Assembly (NCBI RefSeq): GCF_030272615.1
Contig: NC_081410.1
Span: forward strand, 145,198,349 to 145,262,348
Source of the DNA: Cryptomeria japonica
Taxonomy: Eukaryota; Streptophyta; Pinopsida; Cupressales; Cupressaceae
Length of the DNA stretch: 64,000 nt
Reading direction: 5' to 3'
In this document: positions 11,572-23,235 of the stretch, piece after piece
Layout of the letters: each line of letters begins with the position of its first letter
Position numbering within the stretch: position 1 is the first letter of the stretch
Made by a program: the position numbers and the translations under genes
The notes under the pieces: generated by a model
Databases searched by the model: none
What the model saw: the letters and a program-made list of their open reading frames with translations, nothing else
What the model was told of the DNA's origin: nothing

Positions 11572-12914
11572 CATTGTTATGTTGCAGTTGATGAAGAAGT
11601 AACTGGTGAATAATCAAAAGAATATGACAATGAGGAGATAGTGTTTGTTGTTGTCAAGGAAGATCCGATTGATGAAAAGGCATTGGTGTCTCACATGGAT
11701 AGAAGTGATGAATGGATAATGGATAGTGGTTGCTCACACCACATGACTAGTGATAGAAACAAGTTCTTATCCCTTGAAGAATTTGATGGAGGTATAGTAA
11801 GATTTGGTAACAACTCACCCTGCATGGTTAAAGGTAAAGGAACTATTTCATTAAATGGAAAAATAAATGTAGATGATGTGTTTTGGGTTGATGGATTAAA
11901 GCATAACATTTTGAGTGTTTGTCAATTAAATGATAAGGGTTATCTTCTAGAATTTAAAAGTGGAGTGTGTAGGATTCTTGGAAATAATGGAGAATTAAAT
12001 GCTACTGGAAAGTAGACAAGAGGTAATCTTTTTCATCTGAATAGTAATATGAATAGTTGTTTGGTGGCAAAGATTGAGGACATCTAGTTATGGCACAAGA
12101 GATTTTGTCATGTCAATTTTGACAATTTGATAAAGGTTAGTAAATCAAGTATTGTGAGAGGTTTGCCCCAGCTTGTTAAACCAGATAATGTGTTATGTAA
12201 ATACTATCAGATGGGTAAGATGACTTATGTATCTTTCAAGAGTAAGTATTTCTCTTCAAAAAATATTCTTGATTTGGTTCATACTGATCTTTGTGGTCCT
12301 ATTAGGACTAAGAGTTATTTTGGTGATAGATATTTCATGATTTTTCCAAGATGATGTGGGTAAATTTTCTGAGAGAAAACTCAGAGGCATTCAGTAAATT
12401 TAGAGCATTCAAAGCTTTAGTTGAGAAAGACACTAGGAAGCATTTGAAATGTTTGAGATCTGACCAAGGTGGAGAATTTACTTCTAATGAATTTGTGAAG
12501 TTTTGTGATGAACAGGGAATCAAGAGGTTGATGCCAGCTCCTATAAATCCACAACACAATGGGATAGCAGAGATGATGAATAGAACAATTGTTGAAGCTA
12601 CTAGAACCATGTTGATTCAAGGTGAAGTACCAATTTTTTTGAGAGAAGCAGTTAGCACTACTGTTTACACTTTGAACTGGGTACTTGTCAAGAGAGGTAA
12701 CAATAAAACACCTTATGAATTATGGCATGGCAAGACTCCTACTGTTAGTTACTTAAAAAAATTTGGGAATAGATGTTTCATTAAACATGATGATTACACT
12801 AGAAAGTTTGATGCAAAGTGGGATGAAGGTATTTTTCTTGGTTACTCTACAAAGAGTAAGGCTTTCAAATATTATAACAAGAGAACAAAAAGATCATTGA
12901 GAATGCTAATGTGA
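11572..12914 (+). pseudogene. pol: Protease and integrase region of element A pol
   Basis: The retroviral-type aspartic protease is marked by WIMDSGCSHHMTSD (about 11713). The integrase zinc-binding domain starts LWHKRFCHVNFDNL (about 12091), but its last Cys pair reads CKYYQMGK, so one zinc ligand is missing. The catalytic triad is recognisable: the Asp in HTDLCGP, the Asp in CLRSDQGGEF and the Glu in QHNGIAEMMNRTI. In-frame stops lie near 11611, 12013 and 12084. A small deletion with frameshift near 12345 removes the stretch just after YFMIF. The integrase continues to about 12914 and then shifts frame into the RT part. Confidence 0.87.
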
Positions 12915-13707
12915 AGGTAAATGAACTCTCTGGGAAATCTTATGAGACCAACATATTTGAACTTGATAAAGACGAAGATAAACTTGTGTTTATTGAACCA
13001 GAGGTACATAAGAATGATGAACAAAACAATGCAGAAATATGTGCTCAACAAGTAAATGAAGATAGCAATGAAGAAGATGAAGAATATGAAGCAGAAGGAA
13101 CTGCACCAGAACCATTAATACCAAGATATGTCAGAATAAATTATTCATAAGAACAAATTATAGGAGATAAAAATTTTGGTGTACAAATAAGAAGGAAAAT
13201 CAGGGAAATCTCCTGTCTGATTTCAACCATAGAGCCTAAAACAGTAAGAGAGGCATTGAAGGATGATGATTGGATTAATTCTATGAATGAGGAATTGGAT
13301 CATATCAAGAAGAACAAGACATGGATACTTGTTCCCAAAATAGAAGACAAGAATGTGATCGACACTAAATGGGTCTTTAGAAACAAGTTGAATGAAGAAG
13401 GCAAGGTTGTGAGGAACACAACAAGGTTGGTATGCAAAGACTATGCACAAGAAGAAGGAGAAGACTATGGAGAAACCTTTGCACCGATGATGAGATTGGA
13501 AGGAGTCAAAATGTTACTTGCTTATGCTACATTTAAAGGATTTAAGGTCTACCAGATGGATGTTAAATCTGCTTTTCTTAATGGCATCCTTGAGGAAGAA
13601 GTGTACATAGAACAACCAGATGGATTTTCTTTAACTAAGAATAAAGATATGGTTTGCAAGTTGCATAAGGCACTATATGGATTGAAGAAGGCACCAAGAG
13701 CATGGCT
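12911..13707 (+). pseudogene. pol: Reverse transcriptase (N-terminal part) of element A pol, truncated
   Basis: An acidic linker is followed by the copia RT start: EALKDDDWINSMNEELDHI, then VIDTKWVFRNKLNEEGKV, ETFAPMMRLEGVKMLLAYA, YQMDVKSAFLNGILEEEVY and ALYGLKKAPRAW. The frame carries a stop at about 13148. Coding similarity ends exactly where the LTR of element B begins at 13708. The catalytic double-Asp box and the whole RNase H are absent. Confidence 0.88.
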
Positions 13708-15055
13708 TGATGAAAGAATAAGTATCCAGTCAACTAATGAGATGGGGGGTTGAATCAGTAGATAGAAAAACTGATACAAACTTCACCAATCTCAAAAATC
13801 AATCTCTCAAAGTAAACTTGGAATTAACAACTCTGACACGATAAAAAATCGTAAGATAAACTAGTTGTCTATTACAACAAATTAACAGTAAACAAATTCT
13901 TCACATCTCAATGCTTCTGGTTATCATGACTTATCAAAATAGTTAAGTAGTTAAGTAAATCAACCATGAAAACATAACCACAAAAACATTCACCATTTGA
14001 CACAAATATTTTTGATGTGGAAACCCAAATAGGTAAAAACAACAGTGAGATGAGACAGACAAGATAACTATCTAAACTCTTTTGAAGTTTTCCCTATTAG
14101 GAGCCTAGCCTGTTAAAGCTTTACAAAAGTCTTGTTAAGAACTAATCCTGTTAAGAATCACCCGGTTAAGGGATCGACTACAAATGCCTTGTTAGAATCA
14201 ATACCCTGTAAGGAGTAACCTCAGTAGAGGATTTGAAAATCCAATCTAATGGACCACCTTGTTAGTGGATTTGAATAACACCAATCTTGTTAGAGCTTAC
14301 CCGGTTAGGGGATTTCAATTCTATTGTAATTGCTAGAAAACAACAGGAGTTTGTTGATATGTCTCAATAGCACTACACTTGCTTGATCACATCCATTTCA
14401 TGCTCCTATCTACCTTTACTCAAACTGTAGATACATCATCTGGTTCACCAACCACACACTCAACTAAATTGTGTCTATCTCTTTGCCAACTCTATAAAAC
14501 TAAACAACTTCATCGACCTTATAAACAAATCAATCGAGTCAGTAACACAATAAAAACCTAATTCTCATCGAGATTACAAATAAATTTGGTTCAAGTATGA
14601 CCATTGGATTACATAGCAATCTCTGCACATCAATCAAGAAAACCTTGATCGCTTCTTGATCACCACTTCATTGAACTTATTAACTCATCATGTGCTTTAC
14701 ATTAGATGCAATACATTTTCCTATTCCCTAGACCAAAACTGTTACAACAACTCACCAAAATCTCTTGGAATTGTCTTCATACAATAATCATGCATGTCAT
14801 CATCATTACCGCTCATCATCAGATCATAAACTAATATAACCAATTCACCTAACTTAATCGATTAGGGTTTATCAAAGACAACAGGTAGGGTTTAGTGGTT
14901 ACATCAATAGATAAGGTTTACACTGTTTACCGATTCACTTCACAAATTCTTCCTACCGGTTACAGTAACAATATTACAACAATATCATTGCCGGTTTATT
15001 GACATCAATGACAACATAACATATCATTAATGCAGTCTTCATGCAAATGCCAACA
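13708..15055 (-). repeat. 3' LTR of element B (1348 bp)
   Basis: On the plus strand it runs TGATGAAAGAATAAG to AAATGCCAACA. It matches 43430-44909 along its length except that it lacks about 8 bases at the left terminus. It contains the GGGGGGTTGAATCAGTA block, a GGAAACCCAAATAGGTAAAA block near 14020, and a cluster of GTTAAGGGAT/GTTAGGAG motifs at 14095-14310. The five bases before it are TGGCT; the matching duplication is lost. Confidence 0.85.
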
Positions 15056-15070
15056 ATCTCCCCCTTTGGC
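15056..15070 (-). promoter_or_regulatory. Polypurine tract of element B
   Basis: The minus strand reads GCCAAAGGGGGAGAT directly before LTR start TGTTGGCAT, the same as in element 1. Similar tracts occur near 15209-15222 and 15300-15307, again forming a series. Confidence 0.85.
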
Positions 15071-15404
15071 ATAGATGGCAATACAAATATCAACACCGTT
15101 GATTGTTGTGTGATTGTGAATAGGAATCCTGGTTTACATTACCAAGTATTCACCATGCTCTCCATGTCTTCAACTTGTCATTGGTTCTCTTTCCCATAAT
15201 CACATAATTCTTCTCCCCCTTTGACAACAATGCCAAATTGAAAGTAGAACATGTAATGTCAAATTTCACTGTGCATCATCAACAATTTGCAACTTGATGC
15301 TCCCCCTATGAAATACATCCACTTCTACACTAATCCTCTTGTAAAATTCTACAAGTAGCTCTTGGACTGATGCAATCTACATCATACTTAACTGACTTCA
15401 TGAA
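15071..15404 (-). other. Non-coding 3' region of element B with extra purine tracts
   Basis: This lies between the end of RNase H and the LTR. Apart from the purine tracts I see no coding or structural feature. Confidence 0.55.
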
Positions 15405-15854
15405 GAGGGACAACCCCTAACTGACTTCTAAGATACTCAAAAGTAGTCTTAGACAGAGGTTTAGTAAAAATATCTGCAAGATGCTCCTTGGTAGAAACAT
15501 GCTCTAAGATCACATCTTTACTCTAAACTTTTTCCCTCAAGAAATAATACTTCAATTCAATATGATTGGTTCATGCGTGCAAAAGAGGGTTCTTGGAAAT
15601 ATTTGTGGCACTTGTATTATCACATAAAATATTTATAGGTTCTGAAATCTTCATCTTAAAACCTTCCAAAATGTGCCTCATCCATATAGCCTATGTGCAA
15701 TTCATGTAAGTTGCAACATACTCACCTTCAACAGTAGATTGTGAAGTACAACTCTACTTCTTACTACTCCATGAAACAAGCCTTCCTCCAAGAAAAAATG
15801 CTCCACTGGTTGTGCTTTTCCGGTTATCAACATTTCCTGCCTAATCTGCATCTG
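15405..15854 (-). pseudogene. pol: RNase H C-terminal part of element B pol
   Basis: On the minus strand the translation shows the copia RNase H order: an Asp-rich YTDAD start at the broken edge, RKSTTSGAFFLGGRLVSWSS, then STVEGEYVA with the active-site Glu. NPLLHARTNHIELKYYFLRE and ADIFTKPLSKTTFEYLRSQL follow at the C-terminus. Several stops interrupt it. The frame is lost at 15854 where the deletion junction lies. Confidence 0.82.
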
Positions 15855-16723
15855 TGTAATTGATTGTAATGATCTATATGATGATTAATGATGATCTATA
15901 ATGAGCTGTAAAAGATCTGTGATGATCTATGTTGTAAGCCTTAGGGTTTTGTAATTGACTAAGTTGTAAAGGTTGTTTATATCGGTACAATTGATGTTTG
16001 GTGTGTCGGTGGTTTTTGAGAAAAGTGTGAAGCCGAACCAGAGTATGAGATCTACCAGAGAGTAGCAAATTTGGAGCTTAATTGGATTTGATCAAGCAAG
16101 TAGTTAAGTGTTGTATCTAGATCATTCACTATTGTTCTCTAACAATTGCAACAGTCAAAATCCCTTAACTGGGTAGGTCCTAACAGACCTTACATTGTAA
16201 ATCCCTTAATCAAGTAGCTCTATATCAGAGTGTTAAATCCTCTTGCAAGGTTGATCCTAACTGGTCAAAGCTCGTAATAGGGCTCATCATCTAAATCCCT
16301 TACCCGGGTGACTCCTAACAGGGTCTTCTCCTAATAGGGCATCATTGTAAGCTTCTAACTGGGTTGTGCTCCTAATAGGGCGCATTCCAAAAGAGTGCAC
16401 AATATTTTGTGGGTACCAATTCCCACCGTGGTTTTTCCCTAGTTGGGTTTCCACATGAAAAACATGATGTTCATATGGTGAATGTTTTTATGTGATCTTA
16501 TATTTTACTTTTAGTTTATGCATATTGATGAACACTTAATGAGTTGTTCTGATAAATCGGTTTAACAACTATTTATCAGTGATTACCGGTAATGGTAAAG
16601 AGTTTATTACTGGTTTATGTTTGATTTGAAGAAGTTCTATAAGTTCAAGTTTTAAGATTTAAATTACTCTTAATATTGATTCACCCCCCCTCCCAGTATT
16701 AACCAGATCCTCTAAGATTATCA
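15855..16723 (+). repeat. Truncated 3' LTR of element A (last 869 bp)
   Basis: It aligns to 9721-10589 with the same length. In the first roughly 240 aligned bases I counted about 17 differences by hand, mostly C/T and A/G transitions. It ends AGATTATCA and the GA-rich target resumes at 16724. Confidence 0.88.
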
Positions 16724-16790
16724 GAGAGAGTATAGGAGAGACCTAGAGAGGGGAGAGGGAGAAAAAATAAAGAGAAGAAAGGGAGAGTAA
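16724..16790. repeat. Continuation of the purine-rich block after element A
   Basis: GAGAGAGTATAGGAGAGACC-like sequence is the distal part of the block ending at 9071. It shows that element A inserted into a pre-existing GA-rich tract. Confidence 0.75.
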
Positions 16791-17787
16791 ACCATTAATT
16801 AAGAATCGATAACCACCAGATGAGTGTCAATTTCCAACAAAAACATGGTGTTCCTTGCATACACACCCCATATTTCCAAAAAGAACCATGAATCCCAAGT
16901 TATTTCTACTCAGATTTATCGTCAAATGTTATCTTATGTTTAAATGTTCTAGTTTTCCTTGGTTCTTGATGAGTCAATTAGATTGTGAGATCTAAATTTT
17001 ATAATTATTTTGATATAAGGAATTAGTTTTGTGGTAAGAAAGTTTGACTTGGGTCCTCATTATCCTCCTCTTGTTTGTGTTTTCTTTCTTAGCTAATTCC
17101 TAAGTTACTATCATTAGAATTCTTGATTTGAGTTTTTAATTAGAATTTTTTATGTTACGTTACTATCATTCTATAGTGTTGTAAATTGTAATCCTTTAAA
17201 AGATTCACACTCTACTTGGGCCCCTACTTTAGTATGCCTTCTCTTGGATCATTTGAAGCCTATTTGGGCCCTATCCTATCCTACTATTGTCATATACTAA
17301 TTTTGAGACTAGATCCTATGTTCTGGATCTTGATACTATACCACCCCTTTCTCTTGTCAATGTTTGAGAGGACTATTGGTGCCTTGAATTTTATTTTTTC
17401 ATAAATAGTATTAATATCAGTGGCCCTTTCAGATATTGTATTATCTCTGAAAGGATTTTTTGCTCAAACACATGAATAAGTTTTTGCAACTGATAGTTTA
17501 ACATCAAATATGATTGAATTTGTTCAGATGGCGAGTTGTAAGTGTAAAATCATTGTGGATACTTATATTATTCAACTTTATTCTCTATCTATTTGTGGCT
17601 TTGATAATGCTGGTAGATAATTGCTAGGTACAATAACCTTGCCTATTAAGGTAGGTCTCAATATTTTACTTACACCTATCCATGTCCCCTATACCCTCAC
17701 ATGTAATCTTCTCCTACGAAGACCTTGGATTCATCTTATGTACACAACTAATAGAAAACTTAATTTCATTAAGCTGATTGTGATATT
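16791..17787. other. Unassigned intergenic sequence
   Basis: About 1 kb of AT-rich DNA. Short open frames occur but none resembles a known family. No LTR, tandem repeat or RNA gene was recognised. Confidence 0.4.
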
Positions 17788-18545
17788 GACTAACACGATG
17801 TGTTATGTGCTTTCGCAATTTCATGCATGACCTCTTCAATTCATTCTCTACTACTGCGAAGAAGTGATGAAGACTAACATGACATATAATACGCTTTTGT
17901 AATTTCACGACTTCATGGGGCAATGCCATCTGTTGACCCATGAGACAATGATTGTGATTAACACAGTGTGTTCTAGGTGATTTTGCACTTTTGTGCATGA
18001 CCTATTAAATGCATTCTCTATTGCCGCGAAGTAGTGATTATGACTAACATGGTGTGTGTTGGCTTTTAGGATTTTGCTAGTTCACAGGTCAATAATATAT
18101 GCTGACCCGCAAGATGGCAATGGCGACTAACGTGTCGTGTTGTCCTCATTCGCAATTTCACGCATGACCTTCTAAACGCACTCTCTACTACAATGAAACA
18201 ATGATTGCGACTAACACGACGTGTCAGGCACTTTCGCAATTTCATGACTTCACGGGTCAATACCATATGTTGACTCACGAGATGGCGTTATCGACTAACA
18301 TGACATGTTAGGTTCTTTTGGAGTTTCATGCCTGACCTATTAAACACATTCTCTACCACCACAAAACAATGATTGTGACTAACATGGGTTGTTATGCACT
18401 TTTGCAATTTCGTGACTTCACGGGTCAAACCATCTATTCACCCACTAGACGATGATTGCGAATAACACGCAACTTTAAGTGCTTTCACAGTTTTGCATGA
18501 ATAGACACAATCGGTTGTGACTTTCATTGTTTCGCTACTCGTGAA
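17788..18545. repeat. 84-bp tandem array (about nine units)
   Basis: The word GACTAAC, or a one-base variant, recurs at 17788, 17872, 17956, 18042, 18124, 18209, 18293, 18377 and 18460, giving spacings of 82-86 bases. Alternate units match best (GCATGACCT at 17825, 17995, 18162 and 18330, about 168 apart), so the array has a dimeric higher-order form. Each unit has an imperfect palindrome just after the word, for example TAACATGACATGTTA at 18296-18310. Units are CpG-rich relative to the neighbourhood. The minus strand reads open for long stretches because 84 is a multiple of three. Confidence 0.85.
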
Positions 18546-18619
18546 TTAAGCCCAACATGTTAACCTATGAAACGACGATTATAACTAATGCAACTTTTTT
18601 TTGTGGCTTCTAACTCTAA

Positions 18620-18970
18620 CACGACTAATAAAAAATCTAACCCTAACATGACAAATTGAAAATATAATGCGGCTTCTAACCCTAGCACAATCTCAATCAT
18701 CCAATTGTAAATCTACTGTTCAAAATGTGAGACTAACATCGCATGTTAGTTTCGCCAAAAGTTTTTTTGGAGCGAGAATAGGCATCCCGCGATGTGGCTA
18801 ACCCTAACGCGACCTGTGTGTGTATAGCCATAATATATCAAGTGACCTATGCATGTATAGATCCTAATTGATGTGTCTAACCCTCACATGACCTCTGTGT
18901 GTATAGTCATATTATATCAACCAACCTGTGTGTGTATAGCTCCAAGCTGTATTATATCAAGCAATATAAA
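18620..18970. repeat. Degenerate short tandem repeats with CTAACCCTAAC and GACCTGTGTGTGTATAG phrases
   Basis: GACCTGTGTG-like words at 18811, 18844, 18890 and 18923 alternate at 33 and 46 bases, a 79-base dimer. CTAACCCTAAC-type words recur between. It follows the 84-bp array and may be its decayed extension. Confidence 0.6.
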
Positions 18971-20700
18971 CTAACCATAATAGCTTCAAACTAAAAATGT
19001 AAACTGTAGTGATATTAAACACAAAATCCAAACCATATCACGCAAATGATAAACTAACCTTAATGCGACTTTTCCCATGTTAGGTACATCAAATCACGCC
19101 ATGTTAGTCTTTTCTCTGATGAACATACCAATTTTTGGAGCCCGCACCCTCTTTTTCCCGTCGGGATGTCGTCCAAACATGGTTTCTTCATTCACTTGCT
19201 TTTAATGTGTGTGTTATGCACAATAAACTGTTGGTATCTATGAATCCAGTCATGGCCATCCTCTGACATGTCTACATAATTTCGTGTGGGCCTTGAGGAG
19301 TGAAATCGACAACTCGACGAACTCCACAGGAAACTCTACGTCACATATCGTGGGTCTGGGCGCCACGACAAGTTGGAATGGTATGCATGTCTCAGACATG
19401 TATGTCAATGCATGTCGTTGGTATGATGGGTCCATTTTGGAGCCAGAATAGACGCGTCCTATTGGGTGTGGATTTTTTGTCTTCCACACACAATTATCAT
19501 GTGAATATGGATATTTTCACTATGGTGGTCATTTGGGGTTTGGAATTGGGTGAGAGGGAGGAAGTTGTGAATTGAGCCATTCATTAATGCTTTGAGGATG
19601 AATGGCGCTTGGGGTTGCAAGCAGTGATGGAATGGGCAGTGTCGAAGACACATTTTGACTTGCGAGAAGGTGTTAAGGATGAAGTGATGGATGAATTGTG
19701 GGAGCTTTTTTCCTTTCATTTTCTAGCCTATTGGCTTTAATAAGGATGAGAGAGGGGTTGAAAGCGGTGACTAAGTGGAATGCTTGAAATATTTTCTCCA
19801 TGGAAAAGTGGTGGAGAGGAATGCAGGTCATGGGGCACGAAGGCAAGAAATGACAGAGGTGGTAAATCAATTGAATATAGAAGATGTGGCGACAAAATCC
19901 AAGATTGAGAATCCTGCAGATGGTGATGAAGACAATGGGTGAGGTGTAAACCTATGTCTGTGGGGAAGTATTTTAACAATTTTGTTTGTCTCTTTCGCAT
20001 TGATGTTGTGGCTCTCTTCCTCAAAGCTTTTGTTCTTCTCGGGTATCTTTTTTGTTTAAAATGATAATATGGGACTGGGTGGGTCTCAGATATTTTTGTT
20101 GTCGGGTAGGGTGGGATCTATCTATGAGTGGTTTAGACCATATTCATGGTATAGGGTGGGGGAGATTTGCCTTCCAATTTTGCATATTTTTTATGTTTTA
20201 TGGAACATTGTATATCTGCATAATGATGGTGTTTTCTTGTTTGGATGTGGGTTTAATTTCTAGATAATGAGTAGATGGAGGTAATGAATGCAGTATCTAG
20301 CTAGGTAAATTTGTATAGGGTTTGTAGGTTATAGGGTTTGTAGGTAATGAGTAGTGCAATAATGGTGGTGGGATGTTTAATGATGAATTTGTGGGTATTT
20401 TTTTTCCAGATATGGGATGTAAAGGGGATTTTTTGGTCCAAATGTCAGGATTAGCTATCTCTAGAAATAGAAAAAATTTCATGTAATTTCTTTTTTGATA
20501 TTATCAATAAAATACAATCTTATTACTGGCAAAAACAAAGTGATGATTTAAATGATAAATAACATGTTAAATTTAAATATTTTAGGAGAAATAATGAATG
20601 GTCAAGATTTAATCTTGAATCAAAAGTCTAATTCAAGACGGTGGCACTAATGAGGAGAAGTGGAATGCATGAGGGGATTTTAAATTATTTCTTTTAATAA
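18971..20700. other. Unassigned region, possibly a plus-strand transcribed remnant ending near 20513
   Basis: Overlapping open frames on both strands at 19250-19580 look unrelated to known proteins. From about 20050 the sequence is T/G-rich like a 3' untranslated region. It contains ATTATCAATAAAATACA near 20500, a plausible plant polyadenylation signal also seen in LINE-type sequence at 27.88 kb. I cannot assign a family. 20521-20700 shows nothing. Confidence 0.35.
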
Positions 20701-20709
20701 AAATAATTA

Positions 20710-21300
20710 GTATTACTCAACAAATTGTCAGGCTTCTTTAACCACTCATGAAATAATTTATTCCATGGAGTTAAGGAAGAAGCTGGGGATGGTCTTAAAG
20801 CTAGATATTTCTAAGGCTTATGATAGAATTCTATGGCCTTTTTTATTGGTGTTGTGTAGTTGTTTGAATTTAAAGGTCAATTCATGAACTAAATTAAAGC
20901 TTGTATCACTACCCCTAAGTGTGAGATGTATTCAAGTCAATAATGTTCCTCGGTGTTATTTCTCTTGTGGAAGAGGGCTAAGACAATAGGATCCTCTTTC
21001 TCCTTACCTATTCATTATGGTGGCTAAATTCCTTGGGAGAAACTTTCAAAAGAGGCTTGATCTTAAAATTCTTAAGGGGATTAAGTTTGCTTCTTCTCTC
21101 CCTTTGGCTTCTCACCAACAATTTGTGGACATGATACTATCTTTTTTGGGGATGCTTCAATGGTTGAAGTTGGGCATTGGAAGTCTATTTTAGAGAAATT
21201 TGTTAGGGATTCAAGATAGTATATTAACTATAATAAAAGTATGCTTTATTTCTTCTATTGGAAATTTTTTCATTGATGTTAAGAAGATATTAAATATCTT
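20710..21300 (+). pseudogene. LINE (L1-type) reverse transcriptase remnant, part 1
   Basis: Translation gives LKLDISKAYDRILWPFL, the first catalytic Asp block of non-LTR retrotransposon RT, followed by RGLRQ-stop-DPLSPYLFIMVAKFLGR. The catalytic box near 21125 reads FVD, and after a two-base shift DTIFFGDAS, so the YxDD core is split by a frameshift. The frame continues to about 21300, where a copia-type LTR is inserted. The same LINE resumes after that LTR at 22899. Stops and shifts make it non-functional. Confidence 0.82.
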
Positions 21301-22898
21301 TGAAGAATGAATGAGATTGATGGAAAAATTATCATTATTGAAGATGATTTTCATTGATGGATTTGATTTACATATATAAATCAAGTTTTATGTCCAAGGA
21401 AATTGATGGCAGACTCCTCTAGATGAAGACAAGACAAATGTTCTAGACAAGTTATTCCATAAAGCATGACAAATTCCTCTAATGAAGATTGGAGAGTTTC
21501 TTTTATTAAGGAATTCAAGAATCAAACAACAAAGATAAAGGGTAAATAAAAATCATTGATTTAACATTCAGTTGAATAGATAACTTGAATATTACTATGC
21601 ATTCTAATATGCAGGAATTGAAAGAGTTTTGATAAGATCAAAATGATTATTAGAGAAATGATTATCATGAGTGAGTTTCTTAACAATCAACTTCATTAGT
21701 ATGTGAATATCGATTATGTTGGACCAAACATTAGAATAAACTAAGGCAGTGATTATTATTTAAATGGAATATAAAATATTTTTCCAAAGAGAGCAAGAAT
21801 TTAATAAACAATAAGATAATGCAAGCAATTGTATTAGACAACTATTGATTAGAAAAGACAACTCAACAAATCATATAAAGACAAAAATTATGGTGTAATT
21901 CATTAGTTTGTAAATGGAGCAACTTCATGTACTAAAGACAACAATAATGTTAAGTAATGGGAGCTAGGTAACAATCAAGTGGTATGATTTCATTGAGTAC
22001 AATCTAAATAACTCTTGGTTAGAGATAATTAAAAGAAAAACAAAAAGGTGTAATTTCTAATAAGAAAAAATTGTTTATTGAAGAGGTGTAATCAGATTGG
22101 GTTTCATCCATTTGTTGTGAAAAGGTATGTCCATTTAGAAGGGAAATACATGTATTAGAAGATATAGAGAGAGATTGGAATGAGGTAGAAGAGTGTGTGT
22201 TTCAAAGACAATAAAGCATATGTACCAAGGGTAATTAATGAGAAGATAGATAGTAGTTTTGATAAGAAGAGTTTGAGAAGAAAGATTGCATATTAATCAA
22301 GAAGAATATGAGAAGATTACCCAGTTTTATGAGGGAATAATAAGAAAATCATGTATAGATCTAATGAGTCCAGATTATAGCAAATTTTCAAGTGGAGTTT
22401 GTGATCACTTTATAGAAGATTTATGATTAGTCGTAAAGCAAATTTGAGAAGGAAATTATAGTAGTTTTAAGTAGAGATTTATAACAAAAGTTGTAAAGAA
22501 AATAAAAAGGTTATCCACCATCCATTGAAGAAGAAACATTGATAAGGTGGAAATTTGAATGGAGAGTTGGTGCCTCTAGTGGGCTAGAATTCTCATGAAT
22601 TGAATGAGAGGTTGGTAACTCTAGTGGAAAAGTTCTCACAAATTGAATGAGGGATTGACGCCTCTAGTAGGTTGAGCCTATGAAATTTGTAAGAAATTAT
22701 TATATAAACAAGTTTTTTGTGGTTTTCTCCCATAAGGGTTTCCACGTAAATATTGTGTTATTGTATTTTTCATGTGCATGATTGTTGAAATTAAGTAAAT
22801 GATGCTATTGTGATTGATAAAGTTTATATTGATAAAAAAAATTATACCAACTCACCTAACCCCCTCTCCCCACTCTCAGTATAATCGTGTTCTCATCA
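21301..22898 (+). repeat. Copia-type LTR inserted in the LINE (element D family, apparently solo)
   Basis: The right end reads CTCTCAGTATAATCGTGTTC then TCATCA, and the LINE resumes at 22899. The left edge is taken at TGAAGAATG (21301) because ATCTT precedes it (21296-21300) and ATCTT also spans the right border (22898-22902). From about 21690 rightward it aligns with 25370-26498. The first 400 bases do not align clearly, so the left edge is less certain. It holds the U5-type block TTCTCCCATAAGGGTTTCCA and the CACCTAACCCCCTCT block before the end. Confidence 0.65.
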
Positions 22899-23235
22899 TC
22901 TTCAATTTGGATCAGCTAATTAAAGTTAGAGTCATGATGATTTTAGGGAACTTCCAATTTGTCACTCTTTCAGCCACATACCTTAGGCTCCTCTTAATTT
23001 CAAAGGAACCTACTAGTAACTATTGGAATCACATTATTGAAAGGTTCCAAAAGTAGTAGAGTGGAAAGCTAAACTTATTAGTCAAGGTGGGTAATTACAA
23101 TTGCTTAAGGCCTCTTTGTAAAATATTCCTTTTATATGATCTCTCTCTTCAAAACTCCAGCCTTCATAGCTAATATAATTAAGAAAATTCAAAGGAAGGT
23201 TTTTTGGACTAGTATTGAAGATCATTCTAGATTAG
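22899..23235 (+). pseudogene. LINE segment, copy 1 (post-RT region)
   Basis: The translation includes ATYLRLLLISKEPTSNYWNH, a LINE segment downstream of the RT core, and ends near the KKIQRK..FW stretch. It duplicates 26499-26790 plus 27211-27272 but lacks the SINE, so it preserves the empty site. At 23235 the match stops abruptly and LTR sequence begins. Confidence 0.82.

Larger units (their letters stand above)
13708..15854 (-). mobile_element. Fragment of a second copia element (element B): 3' LTR plus RNase H end
   Basis: Read on the minus strand the segment is the end of RNase H, a 3' untranslated region with purine tracts, then an LTR. Its left edge abuts the RT of element A at 13708. 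Its right edge, inside RNase H, fuses directly to base 650 of the element A 3' LTR at 15855. The LTR is closely similar to the solo LTR at 43430-44909. The rest of element B and the 3' half of element A pol were deleted together. Confidence 0.85.
9072..16723 (+). mobile_element. Ty1/copia LTR retrotransposon, element A, with an internal chimeric deletion
   Basis: A 1518-bp 5' LTR, primer site, gag, protease, integrase and partial RT are followed, after a foreign segment (13708-15854), by the last 869 bp of the 3' LTR. The order gag-PR-IN-RT is diagnostic of Ty1/copia. GAGAG flanks both outer ends (9067-9071 and 16724-16728). This fits a 5-bp target duplication but is weak evidence in a GA-rich target. 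The RT catalytic box, RNase H and first 649 bp of the 3' LTR are missing. Confidence 0.88.

Noticed and set aside
18620-18900. CTAACCCTAAC words that look like interstitial telomere repeats
   Set aside because: They are single words spaced tens of bases apart and part of a longer degenerate repeat, not a run of the plant telomere unit.
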